Assembly: GCA_963578105.1 (NCBI GenBank) | Contig: CAUZBP010000010.1 | Location: 19,861-83,860, forward strand | Length of the DNA: 64,000 nucleotides | Source of the DNA: GCA-2718815 sp963578105 | GTDB taxonomy: Bacteria; Planctomycetota; Planctomycetia; Pirellulales; Pirellulaceae | Reading direction: 5' to 3' | Shown here: piece after piece, positions 16,692 to 27,300 of the stretch | How the letters are laid out: each line of letters opens with the position of its first letter | Numbering within the stretch: position 1 is the stretch's first letter | Position numbers and translations under genes: made by a program | Notes under the pieces: generated by a model | What the model was told of the DNA's origin: nothing | Database searches by the model: none | The model's input: only the letters and a program-made list of their open reading frames with translations

Positions 16692-18023
16692 ATGCTTTAC
16701 ATTACAGGAAAATCACGGCCGCTTTGCGACTCCCTCTCGCGCCGCCAGTTTATCGCAGTGGGGTCGCTGGGGTTTTTTGGCTGCACGCTCAGTAACCTGC
16801 TGGCAGCTGAAAGCGCCGGCCAGCGGAGCAAACGTTCGGTCATCCTCATTTGGCAACACGGTGGCCCTTCGCAACTCGACACCTTTGACCTGAAACCGAA
16901 TGCGGCAAGCGAAGTCCGTGGGCCCTATAAGTCGATTGCGACAACGATTCCCGGTGTCCGTATCAGTGAGTTGATGACCTACCACGCCAAGGTCATGGAC
17001 AAGCTCAGTGTGGTTCGCAGTTTTACCCATAGCACCAACGACCACTTTGCCGCGGCTCACTGGATACTTAGTGGCTACTTCGGAGCGACCGGCAGAGACA
17101 AAGTACCGCGGAACCCGTCGATGGGTTCGGTGGTTTCCCGTTTTCTCAAGTCAAGGCAGTCCGGAATTCCACCGTACGTCAACATCAACGACGGAGGCTT
17201 CGGATACCACGGGGCGGCTTTCCTGGGTACTGCTTACAATCCCATCAATACTGGAAGTTATAGCTACGGTAGGGAAGGCATTCAGTTTCCAGCCATCCAC
17301 GAATCAAATTTGAAACTTATCGATGGACTTTCCAAGAATCGCGCGAGTGCTCGACTCTCTCTAACCGACCGCCTGGATAACCTGCGACGGAATCTCGACA
17401 GTTCTAAAGAAGTTGAACGTTTCGATATCTATTCGCGCCAAGCAGTGGAAATCGTGACTTCTGGTCGAACCCGTGACGCTATGGATTTGGAAAAAGAAGA
17501 TCCTGCGGTTCGCGAGCGATATGGTGATGGCTGGGGCGCCCAGGCTTTGATGGCCCGTCGACTGGTAGAAGCGGGCGTTCGCTTCGTCACACTCAATACA
17601 GGTTATTGGGATGACCATGGCAACATCAAAAACGCGCTCGACAGTAAAATGCCGCGCCACGACCGGGCTGTCGGAGTCCTTATTGCGGACTTGGCGGAAC
17701 GCGGATTACTGGAGGATACATTGGTTATTTCAGCAGGTGAATTTGGTCGAACACCTGTGATCAACAAAGATGCCGGTCGTGATCATTGGGGTCCCGCACA
17801 GAGCATCGTGTTGGCGGGCGGTGGTTATCGGCACGGGCAGATGATTGGTAAAACGGACTCCAAGGCGGCTTACCCGACCGATCGACCCATGGGACCTCTT
17901 GACCTGTGTCAAACTGTCTACCGGTCCCTGCATTTGGACCCAAATCGTTTAACCGTCAAGCTGCCTGACGGGCGACCGATTCATCTGGTTCAGGGTGGAA
18001 AAGTACCACGCGAGTTGGTGTAG
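16692..18023 (+). CDS. DUF1501 family Tat-exported protein
   Basis: The 443-residue protein has a twin-arginine leader (LSRRQFIAVGSLGFFG) ending near LLAAES, then the family opening SVILIWQHGGPSQLDTFDLK. Further DUF1501 landmarks are HSTNDHFAAAHWILSG, DDHGNIKNAL and AGEFGRTPVINKDAGRDHWG; the Asp/His arrangement recalls the alkaline phosphatase/sulfatase fold. DUF1501 genes in planctomycetes usually follow a DUF1549/DUF1553 cytochrome gene; here no such partner is visible, so this is an orphan copy. Its biochemical role is not established; an extracytoplasmic hydrolase is likely. Confidence 0.9.
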   Translation: MLYITGKSRPLCDSLSRRQFIAVGSLGFFGCTLSNLLAAESAGQRSKRSVILIWQHGGPSQLDTFDLKPNAASEVRGPYKSIATTIPGVRISELMTYHAKVMDKLSVVRSFTHSTNDHFAAAHWILSGYFGATGRDKVPRNPSMGSVVSRFLKSRQSGIPPYVNINDGGFGYHGAAFLGTAYNPINTGSYSYGREGIQFPAIHESNLKLIDGLSKNRASARLSLTDRLDNLRRNLDSSKEVERFDIYSRQAVEIVTSGRTRDAMDLEKEDPAVRERYGDGWGAQALMARRLVEAGVRFVTLNTGYWDDHGNIKNALDSKMPRHDRAVGVLIADLAERGLLEDTLVISAGEFGRTPVINKDAGRDHWGPAQSIVLAGGGYRHGQMIGKTDSKAAYPTDRPMGPLDLCQTVYRSLHLDPNRLTVKLPDGRPIHLVQGGKVPRELV

Positions 18024-18278
18024 GCCTGTTGGTAAACCCCAATAGACGCACCTGTCAGGTTGGATCACTTCTGACTGCAACTTGCCGGCCCTGCCACCGG
18101 TAACATCAAGGGGCAGGTAGCACAGCAACGAGCCGCGAGGATTCATTGTCTGCCGCTCAGATTTGCGGTCCAGATAGCAGCAGGTTTCTACAGTGACCGA
18201 TGCTGGTTCTGCTTGAAATGACCAGCTGTTCCCAAAACAGATTTTATGAAACACTTGATCGAACAGAGTTGACTACCG

Positions 18279-19280
18279 ATGAAACCATGGTTGTTAATCA
18301 TTGCCTTGCTGCTTCCCGGGACCGGGTTAGCGGATGAATTGCCTCGGCTTACATCGTTAAGCGACCCTGAGTGCTCTTATCGGATTTCCGAAAAACCAAC
18401 TGCCGTTTTGATGCGCAATGGCGTGAAGGCGGTTGTCGTAGATAACCAGGCAGTGGTCGATGACGTGATCTCTGCCCATCGGGCGGGATACAGTGGCTTG
18501 GCTTACCTGGGCCATTCGCAACGAACAGAAAACCTCTTCGTGCCCTCGTATGCCGGCCTCAATTACGAGCACATTCATGACGGGACTAAACAGGATCGCA
18601 AGGTGTTGTTTGAACCGCGCAATGCCCCCATGCAGTTACGGCTTGTTGATCAGCATACGGTTGAACTTTACCAGGCGCCGAGTCCTCATTATGGCCTGGA
18701 GAGCTGTTTGCGATACCAGATGCTCAAAGATGGTGCGCTGGAGATGACACTCGAATGTGTGCCACACAAGCGGAGCTATGCACACGGATATATAGGTCTT
18801 TTCTGGGCAAGTTATATTCACCAGCCAGAGTCATTGGATATCCATTTCCAGGGAAGAACGTCTTCGTCAAAGAAGTCATCCTGGATCCAATCAGCAACGC
18901 CCAGCCATGGTGAACTGGCCACCCATTTAAGCTTGACCGACATGCGTACCTTTCAGCATGACCCGGACTTTCCTCTGTCGCTGGTCTTTAATCGATCCAA
19001 CTATCGTTATTCGAAATCCTGGTACTATGGAGTGAGTCACCGGATGGCCTGGGTCCAAATGTTTCGGCCGCAGGATCAGGTTCGCCTGACGCAATCGCCT
19101 TCAGGAGGTGGTAGAGGAAACCCCGCTTGGGATTTCCAGTACTTGATTCCTGATTACCAGGTTGGCAAGCGATATCAGATGGTCATGCGAGGGCTGTACG
19201 TACCGTTTGAGTCCCGGCAACAGATTGAGCAAGTGACCGCATTGCACCGTCAGTCGCTGGGAATCCCAGTGACTCCTTAA
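18279..19280 (+). CDS. Secreted protein of unknown function
   Basis: I do not recognise the family. The 333-residue product begins with a signal peptide (MKPWLLIIALLLPGTGLADE). The mature part is beta-strand rich, with many aromatic and charged residues, for example GYIGLFWASYIHQPESLDIHF and SKSWYYGVSHRMAWVQMF, which is compatible with an all-beta sugar-binding or mutarotase-like domain, though no diagnostic motif is seen. The gene lies 255 bases after the DUF1501 gene on the same strand and may be co-expressed with it. Confidence 0.75.
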   Translation: MKPWLLIIALLLPGTGLADELPRLTSLSDPECSYRISEKPTAVLMRNGVKAVVVDNQAVVDDVISAHRAGYSGLAYLGHSQRTENLFVPSYAGLNYEHIHDGTKQDRKVLFEPRNAPMQLRLVDQHTVELYQAPSPHYGLESCLRYQMLKDGALEMTLECVPHKRSYAHGYIGLFWASYIHQPESLDIHFQGRTSSSKKSSWIQSATPSHGELATHLSLTDMRTFQHDPDFPLSLVFNRSNYRYSKSWYYGVSHRMAWVQMFRPQDQVRLTQSPSGGGRGNPAWDFQYLIPDYQVGKRYQMVMRGLYVPFESRQQIEQVTALHRQSLGIPVTP

Positions 19281-19345
19281 GGATCTCTACGGTTTCCACA
19301 AATCGAACACACCTTTTATTTTTCTCGGCCACCACTGCCGGGGAT

Positions 19346-19801
19346 TCATTCTTCTTCCTGCTTTGCGCGGAGTTTAAAGTACAATTTCTGTACTTCCGTC
19401 AAGCAGCACCTTCCGTCCACCGCGAGGACCTGACAGCGCGCTTCGCTTGACTGCGACTTGGCCAGTAGTTGACGAATCCGGACCGGTTTGCTCGCAGACA
19501 CATCCGCCTCCACATCTTCGTAACGGAAACCAAAACAGGCACAGAGCGGTGCGTCAAAATCATCGGGATAAATCGGTGCGATCAATTCATCCATCACAAC
19601 AACCGTTTCCAGCAAGTTGAAGTAGGCCACCTCGCACCCTGCGAAACCGCAATACCACGCTGAATCATGCATCTTTGCGCGGAATTCTGGCTGAATGTGA
19701 GTGTCCAAGGGCCTCACATCGACGGTGGTTCCCACGGTTCCACAACGTGGGCAGTACGCACGTCCATCAAATTCCGGCTCGCGAACAAAAGCTTTGTTCA
19801 T
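19346..19801 (-). CDS. CopZ-N-like zinc and [2Fe-2S]-binding protein
   Basis: The 151-residue protein starts at ATG 19801, with GAGGTGA five bases upstream; a GTG nine bases earlier would overlap that site. Its cysteine pattern is diagnostic: YCPRCG (Cys17, Cys20), YCGFAGCEVAYF (Cys51, Cys56), CACFGF (Cys87, Cys89) and C-x8-CC (Cys123, Cys132, Cys133). This matches the N-terminal zinc/[2Fe-2S] module of archaeal CopZ copper chaperones and the BFD-like stand-alone family. It lacks the C-terminal heavy-metal-associated domain, so copper delivery is uncertain; an electron-transfer or metal-sensing role is equally possible. The gene is convergent with the unknown secreted protein. Confidence 0.75.
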   Translation of the reverse strand: MNKAFVREPEFDGRAYCPRCGTVGTTVDVRPLDTHIQPEFRAKMHDSAWYCGFAGCEVAYFNLLETVVVMDELIAPIYPDDFDAPLCACFGFRYEDVEADVSASKPVRIRQLLAKSQSSEARCQVLAVDGRCCLTEVQKLYFKLRAKQEEE

Positions 19802-20642
19802 CGCAGTCACCTCATCACAAGATGCAGTTTATCATCCACGGGTCACACCTAGTCATCTTATTTTAACCACCGTGGAACACCACGAGAAACCGGTCTACCA
19901 GCGGGAAGGGCATTCTGACCCTGACCTGCCGTTCCATTGGGTTTCGCTAGATTCTCGATTGGAGAGAGTCCATCCCGCTTTGAGACGGACCGAACCCGCC
20001 GCCGCACCCAAATGAGTGGCTGCAACCGTTGGCAAGTCATAGATTTAATTTTTACCACAAAGTTTGACACGTCGCTTGCTTTTCTAAGTCCTGCGAAAAA
20101 ACGGGAGCAGGGTGATCCACAAATCCAAATGAAACGCGCGCTAAAGAAACTTGCCTGATTTCCCTGCTTCAGCAAAGGGATGCCCGTGGCTGTTTTGATT
20201 TCCTCGGCCAGGGTTTGGCCAGCCAAGTCAAATCGGTCCCGCAGGTAGAAGGTTTTGACAACTGAAACAACAAAAACATGTGCAAGCGTGCAAACAGGAA
20301 AACGATCACGAGTTCGCCTGGTTCACGCAAGATGGCCGATTTGCTGGCCTCTTTTGCGTTTCCGGGTAAAATAGAGTGAGGCCGCGAAAAATGACCGGGC
20401 GAACTCTGAGTGTCACACCATTCCCAACAGCCACCGGGAACGCGTGCAGGAATTCCATGGCTTACTTACATTTTATTTTCGACAGAAACCGAGTGTCTCA
20501 CAACACGAACCAGATTGCCCGCCGCTCACCGGCTAGGCTGAGGAAAGCCCGCTTCGATTGTGGTCGCGTAGGTTTTCCCGCCAAAATGAATTTGCTGCAG
20601 GTTACAATCCTATATTTTGCAAACTACTTATCGGAGCGTCTC
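19802..20642. other. Long intergenic region, no gene recognised
   Basis: These 841 bases separate the leftward CopZ-like gene from the rightward protease gene. Several short frames exist on both strands but have random-looking composition and no ribosome binding sites. The frame of the protease stays open back to 20376, but those residues show no homology signature. I see no RNA gene or strong hairpin. Confidence 0.5.
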
Positions 20643-21587
20643 ATGGAGCGCCCCCTCATTTCCAACACTTCCTTTCAATCATCCTTCCAAGCTGATCGTT
20701 CCAGGCGAACAAGGTTTATTTTGAGTTGGTTGACGGTCATTCTGTTAGGGATGCCTTTGCCTGCAGTTGCTGTCATCGTGGCGGTACCGGACAACGTGAC
20801 GTCCCCTGTCAATCTACACCAGACGACACCGTCAAACGGCGCACCATGGGACCATGTCGGAAACATCGCAGGTGCCAACGGAAGCGCCGTCTATCTTGGT
20901 AACGGTTGGGCAATCACCGCTAAACACGTGGGAGTCACTGGTAACTTTGAATTAAACGGTACAACTTACAGTTCATCGGCCCCTAGTGTGGAACTGGCCG
21001 GGGTCGACATGGAATTATTTCAGTTGGATACCCTCCCACCGGAGCCCGGCGTGAGACTCCGTGAAACACCAGTGACGGTCGGCGAGCAGATTACCCTGAT
21101 CGGTTACGGGTTCAATCGCAACTCGGGCGAAGTACCGCTAACCATTGATGGCTTCCTGACCGATGGATACGAACGGGCAACAACCAACCTGAAAACCTGG
21201 GGGACCAACCAGGTAACGGCCGTCAATCTGCTTTTTCCGGCTATCGGCACGGGGTTTACAGCTGATTTCAACGATCCCCAGCCCGGTTTGAATAACGCCG
21301 GAGCCGACAGTGACGAGGCGATCGCCACCCTGGGGGATTCCGGCAGTGCCGCTTTCACATTTGACGGTCTGCAATGGGAACTGGCTGGCCTTACGGTTGT
21401 CGCATCGTCAATCAACCAGGCCGATACAAATTATGTCTTCTATTCTCAACCCGATCTGGAATCCATGACCGGTTTTCTGGCAATCGATAACCATCGCACA
21501 ACAATCCAAGTCACCATTCCTGAACCTGCGTCTGCAGGTCTCATGCTGCTGGGTGTGATCTTTCTGTGTAGATTCAACCGTCGCTAA
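20643..21587 (+). CDS. Trypsin-like serine protease with PEP-CTERM sorting signal
   Basis: The ATG at 20643 has GGAG seven bases upstream and gives 314 residues. After an N-terminal basic stretch and hydrophobic signal (residues 24-43) comes a chymotrypsin-fold domain with the triad His95 (GWAITAKHVG), Asp122 (AGVDMELFQL) and Ser233 (TLGDSGSAAF). The last 23 residues, beginning IPEPASAG, then a hydrophobic segment and a basic RFNRR end, are a PEP-CTERM signal recognised by exosortase systems. The enzyme is therefore predicted to be exported and processed at the cell envelope. Its substrate is unknown. No exosortase gene is in the window. Confidence 0.85.
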   Translation: MERPLISNTSFQSSFQADRSRRTRFILSWLTVILLGMPLPAVAVIVAVPDNVTSPVNLHQTTPSNGAPWDHVGNIAGANGSAVYLGNGWAITAKHVGVTGNFELNGTTYSSSAPSVELAGVDMELFQLDTLPPEPGVRLRETPVTVGEQITLIGYGFNRNSGEVPLTIDGFLTDGYERATTNLKTWGTNQVTAVNLLFPAIGTGFTADFNDPQPGLNNAGADSDEAIATLGDSGSAAFTFDGLQWELAGLTVVASSINQADTNYVFYSQPDLESMTGFLAIDNHRTTIQVTIPEPASAGLMLLGVIFLCRFNRR

Positions 21588-21773
21588 ATACCGTTTCGAC
21601 GCCTCACAGAAAGACACGCGAAGACCAATCCGACTCGTTGAGGGTGCAGCCAAGACCTTCCTGCACTGCGGGGAGACCAGTCAGTCAAAATACTTTTTAT
21701 TCCCGACATGCCGGCCTGTCTTCCGCAAATTTTTTCGACTGATGTCTTATCCTTTCGTCGGCCTTTTGTATCG

Positions 21774-22520
21774 TCAGTTCGCGGGATCCCCCCGGAACCG
21801 CAACTTCAACAAACGTCCGAGTTCTTCAATCGGACGGGGATGGTCATCAACACGGAGGTCGATGTAACGGTCATCAAAACCGCTGTAACCTGCCATTTCC
21901 TGTACGACGAGCAGGGCTGCTGACTGGCGCCCTCTTCGGTCACCTCCGGCTGCCTGCCCGGCTGCCATGGCAGACATCATTTTATCAGCAAGCGGCCCCA
22001 CGGTTTTCTGGAAACTGTCGGCCATCGCCGTCACTACCTCTTCACCCGTGAGGATATTACCCAGACAACAAAAATTTTCTCCGGTCTTGGCTCCTGCCCA
22101 ATCCAGACACTCCGCGCCGGTGAAGTGCGCAACTCGTCCCGATCGGTCGATGAGCGCTACCTGACGCTGAGCGCGACCCTCGTCCTGCTGCAGCAGATCA
22201 TCAAGGGTTTCTCGAGCGGTACGACCCGCATTTAACATCTTTAAACCTTGAGGCCCAAATGAAGTGTTAGCCCAAGATTGGGTGGCAACCGCCCCCACTT
22301 CGGCCTGGGCAAACGGGACGATGGAGCCCACTGCTAACACGCGTGACTGAGTTGCCACTCCCCATTGCCGATTTTTCAAGTCGCAAGCCACCACCGAAAA
22401 AGTGGACACGACTCCCTTCTGCAATGGCCGGAAGAACTCTTCACCCGCGGCGATCCACGGGGGCAGTACCATCCAGAAGTAAAAAACAATCACGCTCACT
22501 TGCCAACCGTTCTTCGTCAT
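21774..22520 (-). CDS. DUF1028 family secreted protein
   Basis: The start at 22520 has AAGGA about ten bases upstream and opens a 248-residue product with a signal peptide (MTKNGWQVSVIVFYFWMVLP). Family signatures are STFSVVACDLKNRQWGVATQ near the mature N-terminus, SWANTSFGPQGLKMLNAG, and GGDRRGRQSAALLVV near residue 200, which is the most conserved DUF1028 block. The fold resembles Ntn-hydrolases, with a Thr/Ser at the new N-terminus as the presumed nucleophile, but activity in this family is not well established. It stands alone and is divergent from the efflux adaptor gene. Confidence 0.88.
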   Translation of the reverse strand: MTKNGWQVSVIVFYFWMVLPPWIAAGEEFFRPLQKGVVSTFSVVACDLKNRQWGVATQSRVLAVGSIVPFAQAEVGAVATQSWANTSFGPQGLKMLNAGRTARETLDDLLQQDEGRAQRQVALIDRSGRVAHFTGAECLDWAGAKTGENFCCLGNILTGEEVVTAMADSFQKTVGPLADKMMSAMAAGQAAGGDRRGRQSAALLVVQEMAGYSGFDDRYIDLRVDDHPRPIEELGRLLKLRFRGDPAN

Positions 22521-22785
22521 GACTTGAAATGTCCTTGTGTCTGTTACTGGAAGTTGCCACGAGTTCATACCAGACTGTGGTATCAGTTCGAGCTTCCCTT
22601 TGCCATGGGCCGGGGTAAGTCGACCAATCGAGGTTTCAGCGCAAATTTACGGAGAAAAAGGCCGGACTCGGCTAGGCAACACTGGTTCGACGGTCTTATG
22701 GTCCTTCCGGGCCTTCACCTCTAAATCTACCAATCTACCACTGATCTCTGTCGCAGGAATGCGCCGTGGATTAATCTGGAGTAAT

Positions 22786-24090
22786 ATGTGTCCATTTTCG
22801 TGTCATGAATCGAATGCCAGCCGGTTGTCACCGGTGATCGTTTGGCACCGCTCGGCGATCATTGGTACTCTCGCATGCGCACTGCATGTTTCTGCATCAT
22901 TCTGCCAGGCCCAGGAGGTTCCGGCACCGGTCAGAGTACACCAGATCATGCAACGGAGAATCACCCTTGAGCGGGAATTCATCGGTACCGCCACGCCTCG
23001 GCGCCGCAGCACCATTGGCAGCGCGATCGACGGAAGAGTGATGCAGATGTTTGTGCGTGAAGGTGACGCGGTCCAAGCGAAGGACCCTTTAGTGCGGCTT
23101 CGCACCGGGACCCTGGAAATCGAGTTGGCACGTGCAAAGGCTCAACTCGACCTGAGAGCCCATGAGTTGGCTGAAATGCTCAACGGCTCCCGCCCGGAAG
23201 AGATTGAAAAAACAAAGGCACAGGTCGAAGGTGCACGGGCCATTTTCGAATATACCGAGGCCCGTCTCCGTCGGGCCCGCCAGACCTACGACAATGGAGC
23301 AGTCATCACGTTAGACCAGGTGGAAGAAGCTCTTTCGCAGTCCATCGCCGCGAAGAACATCCTGCAGGCAGCCAGGGCCGACTACCAAATGGCCCTCGAG
23401 GGCCCCCGTAAAGAACGAATTGCACAGGCCCAGTCTCAAGTAATCATACAAAATAAAGTGATTCAGCAAATTGAGGACCGTATTAAACTACACACACTGA
23501 AAGCACCCTTCGACGGATACATTGTCAAACGTCACAACGAAGTGGGCGGTTGGGCTTCTGCTGGAAAACCTGTTGTGGAAATGGTCGAGCTAAATCCGAT
23601 GGAAGTCGAAGTCTTGGTTTCGGAGAAGTTCGTGACACATGTCCGCCCGACAGCCGAGGCGATCGTGCGATTCGATGCGCTGCCGGACAGAGAATTTGTC
23701 GGCGAAGTCATCCGGGTTGTTCCACAAGCGGATCTACGAAGTAGAACTTTTCCTGTGAAAGTCCAGTTGGTAAATCCTACGCGAGCTAACCAGCCGCTCA
23801 TCAAAGCCGGGATGTTCGCCCGTGTAACACTCACCTCTCATCTCGCAAATGAAGCGTTAATGGTATTGAAAGACAGCTTGGTGCTGAACGGTAACCGGCG
23901 CATCGTCTTTGTTATCGTGCCGGCAAGTCAACAAGACAACACAACAACGGTGAAAGCGGTGCCGGTCACATTAGGAAATTCAGATGGACTTTGGATCGAG
24001 GTCCGAGGCGACATCACTGCGGGTCAGCGGGTTGTGATCAAAGGCAATGAACGATTGCGTCCCCAGCAAGCGGTGCGGGTCATCCCTTGA
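22786..24090 (+). CDS. RND efflux periplasmic adaptor (membrane fusion protein)
   Basis: The ATG at 22786 is preceded by TGGAG and opens a 434-residue protein with a hydrophobic leader ending FCQAQ. The architecture is that of HlyD/AcrA adaptors: a lipoyl-like half-motif (GSAIDGRVMQMFVREGDAV), a long coiled coil (about residues 100-215, AKAQLDLRAHELAEML through RADYQMALEGPRKERI), the second lipoyl half (LKAPFDGYIVKRHNEVG), then beta-barrel and membrane-proximal domains. It should link the inner-membrane permease encoded 249 bases downstream to an outer-membrane channel, which is not encoded here. The substrate is unknown. Confidence 0.9.
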   Translation: MCPFSCHESNASRLSPVIVWHRSAIIGTLACALHVSASFCQAQEVPAPVRVHQIMQRRITLEREFIGTATPRRRSTIGSAIDGRVMQMFVREGDAVQAKDPLVRLRTGTLEIELARAKAQLDLRAHELAEMLNGSRPEEIEKTKAQVEGARAIFEYTEARLRRARQTYDNGAVITLDQVEEALSQSIAAKNILQAARADYQMALEGPRKERIAQAQSQVIIQNKVIQQIEDRIKLHTLKAPFDGYIVKRHNEVGGWASAGKPVVEMVELNPMEVEVLVSEKFVTHVRPTAEAIVRFDALPDREFVGEVIRVVPQADLRSRTFPVKVQLVNPTRANQPLIKAGMFARVTLTSHLANEALMVLKDSLVLNGNRRIVFVIVPASQQDNTTTVKAVPVTLGNSDGLWIEVRGDITAGQRVVIKGNERLRPQQAVRVIP

Positions 24091-24338
24091 CACACTTTAC
24101 CTGGCCAAACACCCCGACCAAAGCATTTGTTGCGGAAGGATCAAACCGCAACGCGGCCCCCGATGGACGTTTGCGGGCAGGTCGTGACCGCAGTGCTGAC
24201 GCCCCGTCAAAACGTCATGACAAAATAATATTTTCTTTCGTGTAAAGTGCCAAGAGCATGCGAACCATCGTCTTTTCGTGATTTTGTTTTCCTGGTGGCA
24301 GGTATCCGTGTCGGCTCCCTTCATCTGAATGTTACTCC

Positions 24339-27300
24339 ATGCATCCCATTGAAGCCTGTGTTCGAAATCCCGTGAAAGTATCGGTCGGCGTTTTGATCGT
24401 TACCCTTTTCGGATTGATTTCCCTGTTTCGTATGCCGATGCAGTTGACTCCTGAGATTCAGACACCGACCATCACCGTCAAAACCCGTTGGCCCGGCGCT
24501 AGTCCTCACGAAATTGAACGGGCAATCGTGAAGGAACAAGAAGACCAGCTGAAAAGTGTCGAAGGTTTACGGAAGATGTCCTCCGAGAGCGAAAACTCAC
24601 GGGGCACCGTCAAGATGGAATTCGTGGTGGGCACGGACATGTCCGAGGCCCTCATCAAAGTAAGCAGCCGGCTGCAGCAAGTTCCCGAGTATCCAGAGGA
24701 TGCCGATGAACCGATCATTGCCATGTCCGATGCGGCGGACCGGGCCATTGCCTGGTTTATCCTCAGCCAGCGAATGCCCACGCGCGGCGACATCGCCAAA
24801 TTTCAACAGGAATTACCCCATCTGTCTAACGCTTTAGAACCGGCGCGGCGCGCACATAATCCGGGGCTTTCCGTGTTGCGCCTGCGACGCATCGCCGAAG
24901 CTCATCCCGAAATTGCAGCACGTCTTCCCTCCGAAAACATCGACGTTCCAAAGTTGCGTAAGTTTGCGCAGGACTTCATTGAATCTCGTTTTGAACGCTG
25001 CCGGGGAGTGAGCACATCGAATGTTTTCGGAGGTCAGGACCCCGAATTGAGGGTCGAGGTGGATCCGCAGAAGTTGGCTGCCCGGAATTTGACCATTACG
25101 GACCTTCGTCAGGCATTAAGGGGAGAAAACGTTGACACCTCCGCCGGCGACTTCTCCGAAGGTAAACGACGATGGGTTGTGCGGACTCGAGGTCAGTTTC
25201 AGGACCCCCAGCAAGTTGCCGATCAAGTTTTGATCGCGGACAAGAACGGTCCGATCTACGTGCGGGACGTGGCAGAAGTCCGACTCGATTTTAAAAAGCC
25301 CGAAAGTTCGGTGCGGCGCTTTGGAACGTCAAACATCGCCATTAATTGTCTGCGAGAGACAGGGGCGAACGTCCTGGAAGTCATGCACCTGCTGCGGCAA
25401 GCGACAGGGGAGCTCAACGCCGGAATCCTCAAGGAAAACGGGCTTCAACTGACTCAAGTCTACGACGAGACCGACTACATCTATGCCGCAGTCGGATTGG
25501 TGAACTGGAACATTTTTATCGGAGGCATGTTGACCGTCGCGGTCCTGTTGATTTTCCTGCGTAGCGTACGCGCCACGCTGATCGTCACTTTGGCAATCCC
25601 GACGAGCATTGTCGGTACATTTCTGCTGTTAAACGGACTGGGGCGATCCCTGAATGTAATCAGCCTGGCCGGCCTTGCCTTCGCTGTGGGAATGCTGGTC
25701 GACAACGCCGTCGTGGTACTCGAAAACATCTATCGCCATTACCAAACACAAGAACCGACATTTAAGGTCGCCGTCAAAGCCACCCAGGAAGTCTGGGGGG
25801 CGGTCGTCGCGTCAACGTTGACAACACTAGCCGTGTTCTTACCTGTAGTCCTGGTCAAAGAAGAGGCGGGACAACTTTTTCTGGACATCGCGCTCGCCAT
25901 CAGCTGTGCCGTGGGATTGTCGCTCCTGGTGTCCGTGACGGTAATTCCTACTGCTTCGGCACGCCTGTTCCGCAGGCCCCGTCATGGCCGCGTGTCACGC
26001 AAACCGGGAACCGTCGAGCGTATCGCTCAGCGTTTTGTGGCCGCCGTGATCACGTTTCTCAGATACTTCCAACAAGGGTTCGTCCGACAACTTGTATTGG
26101 TAGCTGTTTTTATAATCGCCAGCCTGATAACGATCGTTTTCTTTCTGCCACAAGTTGAATATCTCCCTACCGGCAACCGTAACCTGGCAATTGGAGTCAT
26201 TCTCCCTCCACCGGGCTACAACCTGGAAGAGATGATGCGGATGGGAGCGTACGTTGAAGAAAAGTTAGCCCCCTACTGGGACCTGAACCCTGAAAGTGAT
26301 GAGGCCCGCGCTTTGGATTTCCCGGCAATTGGCGATTGGTTCTATGTCACTCGAGGCCGCCAGGTCTTCATGGGTTTACGCGCATACAACCCCACGGAGT
26401 CGTGGCGACTCGTCCAGCTGCTGTGGACCCTGAACGGGATCTTTGACGACGGGACAAGAATCATTTCCTTTCAATCCAGCTTGTTCGAGCAGGGACTGGG
26501 AGCGGGAAGAACCATCGACATCGAAGTCAGCGGCCCCGAACTCGCCCACCTGGTGAAATTGGGCCGGCAAATTATGAAGGATGTGCCGGATGTCTTTCCT
26601 CCGGAATTCCGCCTGCAAGTCCAGGTTCGCCCTGTCCCAAGCCTTGATTTGTCCAATCCCGAACTGCACGTGAAACCTAAGGGAGAACACGCGGTGACCC
26701 TGGGGATTCGAGCGGCGGATTTGGGCTACACCGTCGATGCGCTGGTGGACGGTGCTTACGTTACGGATTTCTTCCAGGGAGGTGACAAGATTGATCTGGC
26801 GATCGTCGGCAAGCATTCGTTCGTACAACACACTCAGGATATTGAGGCTCTACAAATCGCGACGCCAACCGGACAACTCGTGACCTTAGGGACAATCGCC
26901 GATGTGAGTCTGAACAGTGGACCGGAACAGATTAATCGACGTGAGCGAGAACGAACCATCACGATTCAGGTTACTCCTCCTGAACAAATCTCACTTCAAG
27001 AATCGATCGAACGCATCGACGCAGAGATTCTCGAACCGCTCGAAGCGGGTGGCGAGTTGTCCGGAGGTTACCGGATCAATCTTTCGGGAACGGTCGACAA
27101 GCTGAGAGCAACCTGGACTGCACTGTTCTGGAACGTACTGCTGGCCCTGGCCATCACCTATCTGCTCATGGCAGCCTTGTTTGAATCATGGCTTTATCCA
27201 CTGGCAATCATCTTCAGCGTCTTGTTGGGCGCAGTCGGTGGCCTGATCGGATTAAGATTATTGAATGTCTACCTCGCGCTGCAGGGAGTACCTCCTCAAT

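Noticed and set aside
20064..20090. TTGACA with a downstream TAAGTC as a promoter
   Set aside because: The spacer is 15 bases and the second hexamer is poor; no gene starts within 500 bases downstream.
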